A stretch of 49,080 nucleotides of DNA from positions 1 to 49,080 of the forward strand of contig CAIZGX010000041.1 in assembly GCA_903932685.1 (NCBI GenBank). Reading direction: 5' to 3'. Source of the DNA: an uncultured Bacteroidota bacterium (lineage in GTDB: Bacteria > Bacteroidota > Bacteroidia > Flavobacteriales_D > Sanyastnellaceae). The notes beneath the pieces are model-generated. The model saw only the letters and a program-made list of their open reading frames with translations. It had not been told where the DNA came from and searched no databases. Within the stretch, counting starts at the first letter, position 1, and each line of letters starts with the position of its first letter. Below are positions 1 through 8,478 of the stretch, in pieces. Made by a program: the position numbers and the translations under genes.

Positions 1-205
1 GGGAAGACAAGAGGGAAGACAAGAGGTAAGAGAAGTTAAGAGAGGGGAAGAAGAGGGAAGACAAGAGGGAAGACAAGAGGTAAGAGAAGTTAAGAGAGGG
101 GAAGAAGAGGGAAGACAAGAGGGAAGACAAGAGGGAAGACAAGAGGGAAGACAAGAGTTAAGAGAAGTTAAGAGAGGGGAAGAAGAGGGAAGACAAGAGG
201 TAAGA
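1..205 (+). repeat. In-frame polypurine tandem repeat (12-bp and 30-bp units)
   Basis: The plus strand is almost entirely G and A, and consists of 12-bp units coding GRQE alternating with 30-bp units coding V/L-REVKRGEEE. The 30-bp units start at 26, 80 and 158, with two, two, four and one GRQE units around them. Every unit is a multiple of 3 and the frame stays open into the downstream gene, so the repeat is coding. Such strand asymmetry is slippage-prone and can form triplex structures (general knowledge). The array begins at base 1, so its true extent is unknown. Confidence 0.9.
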
Positions 206-766
206 GATTTGGATTTTTTAGATAAATCAATTTTAGCGGCAGCTGTTTCGAGTTCTATTTTTCTTGAGGTTAGTGAAAGTGAAGAGGAAGACGTGGAACA
301 AGATGCGGAGCAAGATTCTTCGAAAGGTGCTTCGCAAGACCTTCCGGAGGACCTTTCGAAGAACCTTGAAATAGATGTTAAACAAGATGATGCATTATTC
401 ACTTGGTTGAGGAGTGTGAGTGATGAAGAGGGAATAAAAGAACAGGTAAGAGAAGTTAAGAGAGGGGAAGAAGAGGGAAGAATATCGACTGAGTCTGCTC
501 AGCCTTCGTTGGATTTGATAGAAAAATTCATTGCGACGGAGCCGCGCATTACGCCTGGTAAAGTTGAGCAATACACTGGGGTAAGTTTTGCAAAAGAAAG
601 TTTGGAAGAAAATTTCGATTGGGTTACTGAGACCATGGCAAAATTGTATGCAGCTCAAGGAAAAATAGACCGTGCGAGAAAGGCCTACAAGCGACTAATT
701 GAGCTTCATCCAGAGAAAAAAATTCACTTCGAAAATCAACTAAAAGTCCTAAACCAAAGAAAATAA
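2..766 (+). CDS. TPR-type hypothetical protein, 5'-truncated by the window edge, repeat-rich
   Basis: The frame is open from base 2, so the gene runs off the left edge; a TTG at 209 could be taken as a start but nothing supports it. The first 69 residues are tandem peptides: GRQE units and VREVKRGEEE units. A segment around residues 70-85 (LDFLDKSILAAAVSSSIFLEV) looks non-repetitive and conserved. An acidic/Gln linker with the GASQDLPEDLSKNL element follows, then an FTWL motif, another VREVKRGEEE copy, and a C-terminal TPR-like helical pair (MAKLYAAQGKIDRARKAYKR). From memory, flavobacteria carry a TPR protein with an F-x-x-WL motif and this C-terminus just before secG, which fits the position here. 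Function is unknown; envelope biogenesis is a guess from context. The repeats sit in linkers, so the fold may tolerate them. No signal peptide can be judged because the N-terminus is missing. Confidence 0.75.
   Translation, partial: GRQEGRQEVREVKRGEEEGRQEGRQEVREVKRGEEEGRQEGRQEGRQEGRQELREVKRGEEEGRQEVRDLDFLDKSILAAAVSSSIFLEVSESEEEDVEQDAEQDSSKGASQDLPEDLSKNLEIDVKQDDALFTWLRSVSDEEGIKEQVREVKRGEEEGRISTESAQPSLDLIEKFIATEPRITPGKVEQYTGVSFAKESLEENFDWVTETMAKLYAAQGKIDRARKAYKRLIELHPEKKIHFENQLKVLNQRK
326..366 (+). repeat. 41-bp in-frame palindromic element, copy 1
   Basis: This segment matches 26808-26848 in the glycosyltransferase gene at 40 of 41 positions and is read in the same frame (GASQDLPEDLSKN). Its core 330-361 is an imperfect inverted repeat: 12 of 16 base pairs match around a central TCCGGA. 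The flank to the left (311-325, QDSSK) also resembles the flank of the other copy (QDSAK). Confidence 0.85.
446..481 (+). repeat. Detached 36-bp copy of the polypurine repeat inside the same gene
   Basis: These 36 bases are identical to 26-61 and encode VREVKRGEEEGR in the same frame. The copy lies about 240 bp downstream of the main array, between the FTWL motif and the C-terminal domain. Confidence 0.9.
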
Positions 767-776
767 AGGTTCTTCC

Positions 777-806
777 TTTGTTCCTCCTTGAATTCGTGTA
801 TCTTTG
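777..806 (+). promoter_or_regulatory. Bacteroidota-type promoter for secG
   Basis: TTTG at 777-780 and TATCTTTG at 799-806 are separated by 18 bp, matching the Bacteroidota primary sigma consensus (TTTG and TAnnTTTG). The secG ATG follows at 830. Confidence 0.6.
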
Positions 807-829
807 TGCACTTCAAATTTTAACAGATC

Positions 830-1138
830 ATGGAATTTATTGTAACAGTTTTAATCGTAATCGCAGCACTCCTTCTTGGATTGGTAGTGTTAATTCAAAA
901 TCCAAAAGGTGGCGGGTTGTCAGCTGGCTTCGCAGGTAGCGCACAAATTGGTGGAGTTAAGCGCACAGCAGACTTCTTAGAAAAAGCTACTTGGTACTTA
1001 GGCGTTGCCCTTTTTGTACTTTGTTTAGCTTCAACGAGCCTTTCAACTACTGCGCGTCCAGTTGCAGATGAAGAACAGCAAACAGAACAAACAGACGGCG
1101 GTCAACAACAAAGCGGTGACCAACAACAAGGACAATGA
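830..1138 (+). CDS. secG: Preprotein translocase subunit SecG
   Basis: SecG is the small accessory membrane subunit of the SecYEG channel. The 102-residue product has two predicted membrane segments (about residues 3-23 and 54-72). The loop between them holds the conserved motif beginning QNPKGGGLSAGF. The last 20 or so residues are Gln-, Asp- and Gly-rich, a low-complexity tail often seen in SecG. The ATG at 830 is well placed after its own promoter. It lies between the TPR gene and groES, an arrangement I associate with flavobacteria. A strong terminator follows, so it is probably a separate transcript from groES-groEL. Confidence 0.93.
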   Translation: MEFIVTVLIVIAALLLGLVVLIQNPKGGGLSAGFAGSAQIGGVKRTADFLEKATWYLGVALFVLCLASTSLSTTARPVADEEQQTEQTDGGQQQSGDQQQGQ

Positions 1139-1158
1139 TTGTCATTATAGCATTTTTT

Positions 1159-1193
1159 AAATGTCAGTAATTCAAACTACTGACATTTTTTTT
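1159..1193 (+). terminator. Rho-independent terminator after secG
   Basis: A perfect 11-bp stem (AAATGTCAGTA paired with TACTGACATTT) with an 8-nt loop is followed by a run of T to 1193. Confidence 0.85.
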
Positions 1194-1239
1194 GTCCTTT
1201 ACTGACGAAAGTTCACACATAACAAACAAAATCCTGCTT

Positions 1240-1269
1240 GGCACAAATAGTGACTGCGACGGGCACAAA
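1240..1269 (+). promoter_or_regulatory. Direct repeat upstream of groES (possible regulatory site)
   Basis: The octamer GGCACAAA occurs at 1240-1247 and 1262-1269, spaced 22 bp, within the 94-bp leader of groES. No CIRCE inverted repeat and no clear TAnnTTTG element is present in this gap. A role in heat-shock control is only inferred from position. Confidence 0.3.
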
Positions 1270-1287
1270 CATTAAAAACAAACAAAC

Positions 1288-1563
1288 ATGTCAAATAACG
1301 TTAGACCATTAGGAGATCGCGTTTTGGTAGAGCCCGCTGCGGCTGAAACTACAACACTTTCTGGAATTATCATTCCTGAAACAGCGAAAGAAAAGCCTCA
1401 AAGAGGCACTGTAATCGCTGTCGGTCCTGGAAAAAAAGATGAGCCAACAACGGTTCAGCCGGGCGATACTATTTTATACGGCAAGTATGCCGGAACAGAG
1501 ATTAGCGTTGACGGAAAAGATCTTCTGATCATGCGCGAGTCGGACATTTTTGCAATTGTTTAA
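1288..1563 (+). CDS. groES: Co-chaperonin GroES
   Basis: GroES is the heptameric lid of the GroEL chaperonin. The 91-residue length is typical. The N-terminal [11 protein letters not shown] motif is a family hallmark. The mobile-loop region follows (about residues 18-32, ending [12 protein letters not shown]), then the conserved segment [11 protein letters not shown] and the C-terminal [11 protein letters not shown] part of the beta-barrel. It is followed after 20 bp by groEL, so the two form the usual bicistronic operon. Expression is probably heat-inducible, although no known heat-shock operator is recognisable upstream. Confidence 0.97.
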   Translation: MSNNVRPLGDRVLVEPAAAETTTLSGIIIPETAKEKPQRGTVIAVGPGKKDEPTTVQPGDTILYGKYAGTEISVDGKDLLIMRESDIFAIV

Positions 1564-1577
1564 TTACTAAATTTTAG

Positions 1578-3212
<1,635 letters not shown>

Positions 3213-3231
3213 TTCCAAACAGATCGGAACA

Positions 3232-3260
3232 AAAAATGGCGACCAATGGTCGCCATTTTT
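3232..3260. terminator. Bidirectional terminator between groEL and the ABC operon
   Basis: The stem AAAAATGGCGACC pairs with GGTCGCCATTTTT around the loop AAT. Oligo-A on one side and oligo-T on the other let it act for groEL (plus) and for the minus-strand operon ending at 3278. Confidence 0.8.
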
Positions 3261-3277
3261 ATTTCAACATAAAAAAT

Positions 3278-3817
3278 TTATGGCGTGTATTCTGTTGCGC
3301 CTTCCAAGATGTAATTCATTTGATAAACATCATCAGCATTCAATTTCAATTTACCCTTAAACGTCAAGCGTTCGTCAGTTTTGTAATTGCGATGCTTTCC
3401 AACAAAACGCAAATCAACCACAGACTCCGGACCTCCGCCTCCGCAGAAGAAACAGTTTGCGTATGGGTATTTCGATACGACATAAAAACCAGCGTCGTAA
3501 TCGACCGGAATCAAATATCCCGTAATAAAAATATCTTTTTCTGCAACTGCTTTGACGGAAGCTCCGAATGTTGGCTTCCAATAATAAGCATCCAATTCCT
3601 TCACGTAGATGTCTTTGTAGGTAACGTCTGCCAGTGTCTTCCATGTAATTTCAATGGGCCCCTGCCCTTCTGGTAAAAAAGGAACAATGGTGCTTGGAAT
3701 AGTTCCCAAATCAACACGCTTGTAGGCATGCGCCTTCAATTTTTCTGTTCCCTCAGAAGCATTCAAGAATAAAATTCCAGAGAAAATAAAAGCTAAAAAT
3801 TTGATTGATTTAATCAT
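3278..3817 (-). CDS. DUF3299-like secreted protein linked to the ABC transporter
   Basis: The 179-residue product begins with a signal peptide (hydrophobic residues 5-20, then NAS-EG), so it is exported. The central part holds a TGYLIPVDYDAGFY motif followed by NCFFCGGGGPESVVDL, which resembles the core of the DUF3299 family (G-Y-x-x-P ... C ... N-x-x-V). The CxxC and Gly run could bind metal; that is inference. It overlaps the permease gene end by 8 bp, so it is the last gene of a three-gene operon. From memory, DUF3299 genes in Proteobacteria lie beside a MacB-like ATPase/permease pair in zinc-regulated clusters; the histidine-rich permease here fits that. Function is not established. Confidence 0.6.
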   Translation of the reverse strand: MIKSIKFLAFIFSGILFLNASEGTEKLKAHAYKRVDLGTIPSTIVPFLPEGQGPIEITWKTLADVTYKDIYVKELDAYYWKPTFGASVKAVAEKDIFITGYLIPVDYDAGFYVVSKYPYANCFFCGGGGPESVVDLRFVGKHRNYKTDERLTFKGKLKLNADDVYQMNYILEGATEYTP

Positions 3818-5132
3818 TTGAAAGTGTTTTAGAAATGTCCATGAAGAACGCGCGCAAAGCAGGCAACAACGATGCCACCACGCCGAGCCCCAACGTTATT
3901 CCAACTAAATAATATTCTTGAGGAAGGAAGATCATGGCGTTGAACTCATCGTGGAAGCTATCTTTTGCCATGTCTGAGAGCAAGGTAATTCCTACACGAC
4001 TCAATACAAGACCTATGATTAAACCAAGCGCTACCATGAAGAATCCTTCCAACAGAATAAGAATAAACAACTGAATTCTTCTTCCACCCAAGGTGCGAAG
4101 AATAGCTAACTCGTATTGTCTTTCGCGCAACGCGTTGTAGAGTGAAATGAATACGCTTAAGAAAGAAATAATCATGATAAGAATTGCCACTGCTTTCACA
4201 ACGCTCATGCCTATCCCAAAATTCTCGTTTAGGCGATTGATCTCGATTGCGGGCAAGGCCAATTGCATGTTCGTGTTCTTCACCAATTGCGGAAGAATCA
4301 TTGGAGCCATTGGAAGCCGTTTGATAAGCAGATATGCTGTGACCTCATGATCTTCTTCATGCGCATGTTCTTCCTCTGCGTGCTCGTCTTCGTGCGCATG
4401 GTCGTTGTCTAATGTATCCGCTTCATGTGCATGCTCATCTTCATGAGCGTGCTCAGCGTCGTGCTCCTCCGCAGACACGATTCCGGCATGGCCAGATTCT
4501 TCGTGATCGCCGTGATCATGAACTTCCCAAATAGATTCTACCGGTGTTAAAATAAGTCGATCGATAACGGTTCCACTTGCTTCGTAAATTCCAACCACAG
4601 TGAACAATTGATCGTGCCCCTCCTCCTCTTCGCCTTCTTTGTCTAAACCGTGATTGCTCTTGAATGTCTGTCCTAATTTCAATCCCAATTCTTTCGCTGC
4701 GTATGAACCAACCGTGACTTCAAAGGGCGTTTCAAATACTTTTCCTTCCTTCAATTTCACTTCATAAAATTCCGCGTATCTCGGGGTTGTTCCAACGATT
4801 CTCCATCCTTCATAATTGTCTCCGTATGCCAATGGAATGGCTTCTTTCACTGTCGGATTCTTAATGATTTTTTGCGCTTCTGAAACTTTGATATTTCCTG
4901 TTGGAGCATCTATGTGGTAGACATTGGCAAGTATTAACTGAAGAGGACTTCCCTTCGCGCCTAGCACAAAATCGATGTCTTTGATGTTCTTGTTGAATTT
5001 ATCGCTCAGTTGATTTTCAAGCAGAAACATCATAGAAATTATTCCAACCCCAAACGATAAAAGCAAAAGCGTTAGGGTTGTGGCTCCCGCCTTTTGCCAA
5101 CAATTTTTCCATGCTATAAAAATAATTTTCAT
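3810..5132 (-). CDS. FtsX/MacB-type ABC transporter permease with histidine-rich loop
   Basis: The 440-residue protein has an N-terminal membrane helix (about 18-38), a large extracytoplasmic domain (about 40-305), and three C-terminal helices (about 308-335, 355-385, 405-430), the topology of MacB/LolE/FtsX permeases. The signature LRERQYELAILRTLGGRR precedes the second core helix. Residues 205-263 are a His/Asp/Glu-rich insert with 15 histidines in 59 residues, typical of zinc- or other divalent-metal-binding loops. It follows the ATPase gene by 12 bp. Such permeases usually work by mechanotransmission rather than classical transport (family knowledge). A link to metal handling is inferred from the loop; the substrate is unknown. 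Confidence 0.8.
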   Translation of the reverse strand: MKIIFIAWKNCWQKAGATTLTLLLLSFGVGIISMMFLLENQLSDKFNKNIKDIDFVLGAKGSPLQLILANVYHIDAPTGNIKVSEAQKIIKNPTVKEAIPLAYGDNYEGWRIVGTTPRYAEFYEVKLKEGKVFETPFEVTVGSYAAKELGLKLGQTFKSNHGLDKEGEEEEGHDQLFTVVGIYEASGTVIDRLILTPVESIWEVHDHGDHEESGHAGIVSAEEHDAEHAHEDEHAHEADTLDNDHAHEDEHAEEEHAHEEDHEVTAYLLIKRLPMAPMILPQLVKNTNMQLALPAIEINRLNENFGIGMSVVKAVAILIMIISFLSVFISLYNALRERQYELAILRTLGGRRIQLFILILLEGFFMVALGLIIGLVLSRVGITLLSDMAKDSFHDEFNAMIFLPQEYYLVGITLGLGVVASLLPALRAFFMDISKTLSND

Positions 5133-5144
5133 GTCGAATTGTGG

Positions 5145-5792
5145 TTAAGATTTCAATGCGGTTAATTCTATTCGCTGCCTCACTTCCTCTTTCAATCGAT
5201 TGTCGTGTGTCACTATGAGCAGCGCTGCTTTTAGGGCATGCGTCTGTTCGCGCAACAAGTTCAAAACATCTTTTGCATTCTCGTCGTCGAGCGCACTTGT
5301 TGGCTCATCAGCGAGAATCAATGACGGGTTATTTAACAAAGCTCGTGCAATAGCTACCCGTTGCTGTTCACCCACACTCAACGTTGAAGTTTTTTTGTTT
5401 TTCTTAGAAAGTATATTCAAACGGTCCAACATTTTTTCAGCATCGGATTTCGAAACTTTATTGTTCGAAAAATAAGGTGCCAAAAGAATGTTATCGATTA
5501 CTGAAAGCGATTGCACAAAATGTGACGTTTGAAAGACAACCCCGATGTTCTTCCCTCTGAAACGATCTAAGGAAGCACCGCTCAAAGTACTTAAGCGAAT
5601 TCCATTCACTACAACTTCACCTGCGTTTGGTTTTCTTAATCCTGCCAATAGATGAAGTAAAGTTGTCTTACCGGTTCCGCTACTTCCCAAAATCAACAAT
5701 TCGCTATTTTCTTCAGCTTGAAATGAAGGGAATATAAGCTGAGGACCTTTCGAAAAGGTGTATTGAAGATTCGTTGTTTGAATGATTGCCAT
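5145..5792 (-). CDS. ABC transporter ATP-binding protein (MacB/LolD type)
   Basis: This 215-residue ATPase would energise the adjacent FtsX-type permease from the cytoplasmic face. The Walker A motif is GSSGTGKTT (about residues 36-44), the signature motif is LSVGEQQRVAIARAL and the Walker B is ILADEPTSALD, followed by the H-loop VTHD. Length and motifs fit the LolD/MacB group. It is the first gene of the minus-strand operon. Its start at 5792 faces the DUF4258 gene across a 64-bp divergent region containing an inverted repeat. Confidence 0.92.
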   Translation of the reverse strand: MAIIQTTNLQYTFSKGPQLIFPSFQAEENSELLILGSSGTGKTTLLHLLAGLRKPNAGEVVVNGIRLSTLSGASLDRFRGKNIGVVFQTSHFVQSLSVIDNILLAPYFSNNKVSKSDAEKMLDRLNILSKKNKKTSTLSVGEQQRVAIARALLNNPSLILADEPTSALDDENAKDVLNLLREQTHALKAALLIVTHDNRLKEEVRQRIELTALKS

Positions 5793-5794
5793 AA

Positions 5795-5817
5795 TTGGCC
5801 ACTAAGTTAATGGCTAA
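5795..5817. promoter_or_regulatory. Inverted repeat in the divergent region before the ABC operon
   Basis: TTGGCCA (5795-5801) and TGGCTAA (5811-5817) form a 7-bp inverted repeat with one mismatch and a 9-bp spacer. It begins 3 bp upstream of the ATPase start codon. It could be an operator, possibly metal-responsive; no family can be assigned. Confidence 0.3.
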
Positions 5818-5856
5818 CTCGGAAATTTTATGCACTTTTGTGGGAATCTGAATAGC

Positions 5857-6240
5857 ATGAAATTTCGAAGACGACTTTTACTTTTTGCAACTGGCCTAAC
5901 CATTGGTTGTTTGCTTGTATTTATGATGTTTCCTAACTACGATTGGTTGGGATGGTTGCCTGGAAAGCAAATTATGAAACAGATTCAATCTTCAAAAACA
6001 TTAGTCACCAACCACGGAAAATGCCGAATGGATTGTCAAGGTATTTCCATGGAGAATTTCGAAACTGCAAAGTGGCAAGGCGAAGTAGATTTTTCGAAAT
6101 CAGATGCGCAGAATAATCCAAAGCGCTACTTCCTTTCACACAACAATGTTAACTACATTATTTTATGCACAGACTCAACTGTGGCAGTGGCAGAAGCTAG
6201 TCGCGAAGGAGAAAAAACCAAATGCGATTGTGAGCCATGA
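5857..6240 (+). CDS. DUF4258 domain-containing membrane-anchored protein
   Basis: The chosen ATG at 5857 gives a 127-residue protein with one N-terminal membrane segment (about residues 6-25); an ATG at 5830 would add nine residues upstream of a basic membrane anchor and is less likely. The remainder (HGKCRMDCQGISMENFETA, then the segment YFLSHNNVNYIILC and a terminal CDCEP) has the pattern of DUF4258: an early His, a central helix, a beta-pair and a final Cys-rich end. Its role is unknown; DUF4258 proteins resemble small nuclease or toxin-like folds, but no toxin context is present. It overlaps the amidohydrolase start by 4 bp (ATGA), so it heads that operon. Confidence 0.7.
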   Translation: MKFRRRLLLFATGLTIGCLLVFMMFPNYDWLGWLPGKQIMKQIQSSKTLVTNHGKCRMDCQGISMENFETAKWQGEVDFSKSDAQNNPKRYFLSHNNVNYIILCTDSTVAVAEASREGEKTKCDCEP

Positions 6241-7424
6241 AAAAATTAATTCAAGAACTTTCTGAAAAACATTTCGAGGAAATTGTTTCCATTCGTAGAC
6301 ACATTCATGCGCATCCGGAACTTTCTTATCAAGAAAAAAACACGTCGGCGTTTGTTGCTAAACATCTTGCTGAATGGGGAATTCCATTCACTGAAAACAT
6401 CGGTGGATATGGAATTCGTGCAGAAATAACTGGAGAATTAGCTTCCACAAAAACGATTGCTCTGCGCGGAGATATGGATGCTCTTCCCATTTTAGAAGAC
6501 AATGATTTGCCTTTTAAAAGTTCTGTTAATGGCGTTATGCATGCCTGCGGTCATGATGTTCACACTTCGTCTCTGCTTGGTGCTGCGAAAATTCTGAATG
6601 AAACTAAATCGCAATGGGGAGGAGTTGTAACTCTCGTCTTTCAGCCTGCTGAAGAAGTTTTACCTGGAGGAGCCCTGCTCATGATGCAAGACGGCTTGTT
6701 TCAAGATAAAAAACCAAATGGGATTTTTGGACAGCACGTCTTTCCTGAATTACCTGCTGGAAAAGTGGGTTATCGCTCAGGAGCATACATGGCTTCTACT
6801 GACGAGCTTTATGTAACCATTAGAGGAAAAGGCGGTCATGGCGCGAAGCCCGATCAATGCATTGATCCGATTCTCATTGCTTCACACCTGCTTATCGCGT
6901 TGCAACAAGTTGTATCGCGTTGGAGCAATCCGCAAATGCCAACGGTACTTTCTTTCGGGAAAATAATTGGAAACGGCGCGACGAACATTATTCCCAACGA
7001 AGTGAAATTGGAAGGAACCTTTCGCACATTTTCTGAGTCTTGGCGCACATTAGCGCATGAGAAAATTGTTACCCTAGCAAAAGCACTTGTTGAAGGAATG
7101 GGCGGTGAACTAGATTTTCGAATTGAAAGAGGATATCCTGTGGTGTATAACAATCCTGAATTAACTGAACGTGCCATTGCACAAGCGAAAGATTATTTGG
7201 GAGAGGACAATGTGATTGACTTAAACATGCGAACCACTGCAGAGGACTTCGCTTATTATTCACAGCAAATGCCCGGATGCTTCTATCGCTTGGGAACTTC
7301 GAACGAAGATGGTTCTTGGAACGCACCCGTTCATAACAGCAAATTCGCCGTCAACGAAAACGCACTAAAAATTGGAATGGGATTGCTTGCTTGGCATGCC
7401 GTTCAAGAATTAAATAGACTATGA
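6237..7424 (+). CDS. M20D-family amidohydrolase (N-acyl amino acid hydrolase type)
   Basis: The 395-residue cytoplasmic protein matches metal-dependent amidohydrolases of the M20D (IAA-amino acid/hippurate hydrolase) group, which split N-acyl amino acids or similar amides. Metal-site motifs are visible: ALRGDMDALPI (about 81-91), MHACGHDVHTSSLLGAA (about 101-117), QPAEE (about 138-142), GQHVFPELPAGKVGYR, and the C-terminal HNSKFAVNE. The middle part is the dimerisation (lid) domain with the GKGGHGAKP motif. The gene overlaps both neighbours by 4 bp, so it is co-translated with DUF4258 and the NeuB-type synthase. The true substrate is unknown; an N-acetylated sugar-acid or amino acid is possible given the neighbour. 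Confidence 0.88.
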   Translation: MKKLIQELSEKHFEEIVSIRRHIHAHPELSYQEKNTSAFVAKHLAEWGIPFTENIGGYGIRAEITGELASTKTIALRGDMDALPILEDNDLPFKSSVNGVMHACGHDVHTSSLLGAAKILNETKSQWGGVVTLVFQPAEEVLPGGALLMMQDGLFQDKKPNGIFGQHVFPELPAGKVGYRSGAYMASTDELYVTIRGKGGHGAKPDQCIDPILIASHLLIALQQVVSRWSNPQMPTVLSFGKIIGNGATNIIPNEVKLEGTFRTFSESWRTLAHEKIVTLAKALVEGMGGELDFRIERGYPVVYNNPELTERAIAQAKDYLGEDNVIDLNMRTTAEDFAYYSQQMPGCFYRLGTSNEDGSWNAPVHNSKFAVNENALKIGMGLLAWHAVQELNRL

Positions 7425-8473
7425 GTTTAACTGATTTTCTTTACAATTACGATTCGAAAAAAATCGTTCGTCCTTTTATTATTGCTGAAGCTGGTGTTAA
7501 TCACGAAGGTTCTATGGACTTAGCGAAAAGACTCATTGACGAAGCTGCTGAAGGTGGCGCGAATGCGATTAAATTTCAAACTTACAAGGCAGAAACTATT
7601 GCGAGTAAAGACAGTCCGTATTATTGGGACATTACCAAAGAGCCTACCCGCAGTCAGTTTGAATTATTCAAAAAATATGACAAATTTTGGAAAAAAGAAT
7701 TCGAACAACTAGCGCGCTATTGTGAAGAGGTTGGGATAGAATTTATGAGCACCGCATTCGATGTTGAGAGTGCCAATTTCTTGAATGATTTAATGAACGT
7801 ATACAAGATTTCAAGTTCTGATATTACCAATCTTCCCTTCATTGAACACCAATGCAAATTTGGAAAGCCAATTATATTAAGCACCGGAGCTTCTTTCAAA
7901 TGGGAAGTACAACAAGCAGTTGAGACTATTGCGAAATATGAAAACAAACTGTGCTTAATGCACTGCGTATTGAACTATCCAACGCCCGATGCGAATGCTC
8001 ATTTGGGAATGATCAAAGATTTGATTTCGAGCTTTCCTCAAGCGGTTCCTGGATATAGCGATCATACGCTTCCAAACGACATGCATACGCTAGAGGTTGC
8101 AACGCTATTGGGTGCAACAGTGTTAGAAAAACACTTCACCCACGACAAGACCTTGCCAGGTAACGACCATTATCATGCGATGGATAAAGAAGATCTTAAA
8201 GACTTCCATACGCGTATGAATCGCACGGTTGAATTGTTGGGTGGGTTTGAATTGACTGCCATTACTGATGAAGCGCCTGCTCGTGCAAATGCTCGAAGAA
8301 GTTTAGTGGCGGCGAGAGCTATGTCAGCGGGACATGTTGTTACTTTCGAAGATTTAACTTGGAAGCGTCCAGCAAGTGGAATTTCTCCTAAAGATATTTA
8401 TCAATTGATGGGAAAACAAACAGCGCAAGACATCGCTGAAGACGACGTATTGCGCTGGAATATGTTTCGCTAA
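7421..8473 (+). CDS. NeuB-type sialic/nonulosonic acid synthase with SAF domain
   Basis: NeuB enzymes condense phosphoenolpyruvate with an N-acyl-hexosamine to make a nonulosonic acid. The 350-residue protein has the TIM-barrel domain (about 1-270) with IAEAGVNHEGS, AIKFQTYKA, STAFDVES, the segment PGYSDHT and EKHFTHDKTLPGNDH, followed by a C-terminal SAF/antifreeze-like domain (about 283-345, RSLVAARAMSAGHVVTFEDL). Whether the product is N-acetylneuraminate, legionaminate or pseudaminate cannot be read from sequence alone. No CMP-sugar synthetase or epimerase is nearby, so other pathway genes must be elsewhere. It overlaps the amidohydrolase by 4 bp and ends convergently 5 bp from the DUF4956 gene. 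Confidence 0.87.
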   Translation: MSLTDFLYNYDSKKIVRPFIIAEAGVNHEGSMDLAKRLIDEAAEGGANAIKFQTYKAETIASKDSPYYWDITKEPTRSQFELFKKYDKFWKKEFEQLARYCEEVGIEFMSTAFDVESANFLNDLMNVYKISSSDITNLPFIEHQCKFGKPIILSTGASFKWEVQQAVETIAKYENKLCLMHCVLNYPTPDANAHLGMIKDLISSFPQAVPGYSDHTLPNDMHTLEVATLLGATVLEKHFTHDKTLPGNDHYHAMDKEDLKDFHTRMNRTVELLGGFELTAITDEAPARANARRSLVAARAMSAGHVVTFEDLTWKRPASGISPKDIYQLMGKQTAQDIAEDDVLRWNMFR

Positions 8474-8478
8474 AACTT

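Noticed and set aside
1-208. Non-coding repeat or CRISPR at the left edge
   Set aside because: All units are multiples of three and the reading frame continues into the TPR gene without a stop.
1238-1257. Sigma-54 (-24/-12) promoter before groES
   Set aside because: TTGGCAC is present, but the expected GC at the right spacing is absent (GA is found instead).
3236-3676. Plus-strand open frame over the DUF3299-like gene
   Set aside because: It is the antisense shadow of a gene with a signal peptide and family motifs, and it begins inside the groEL terminator.
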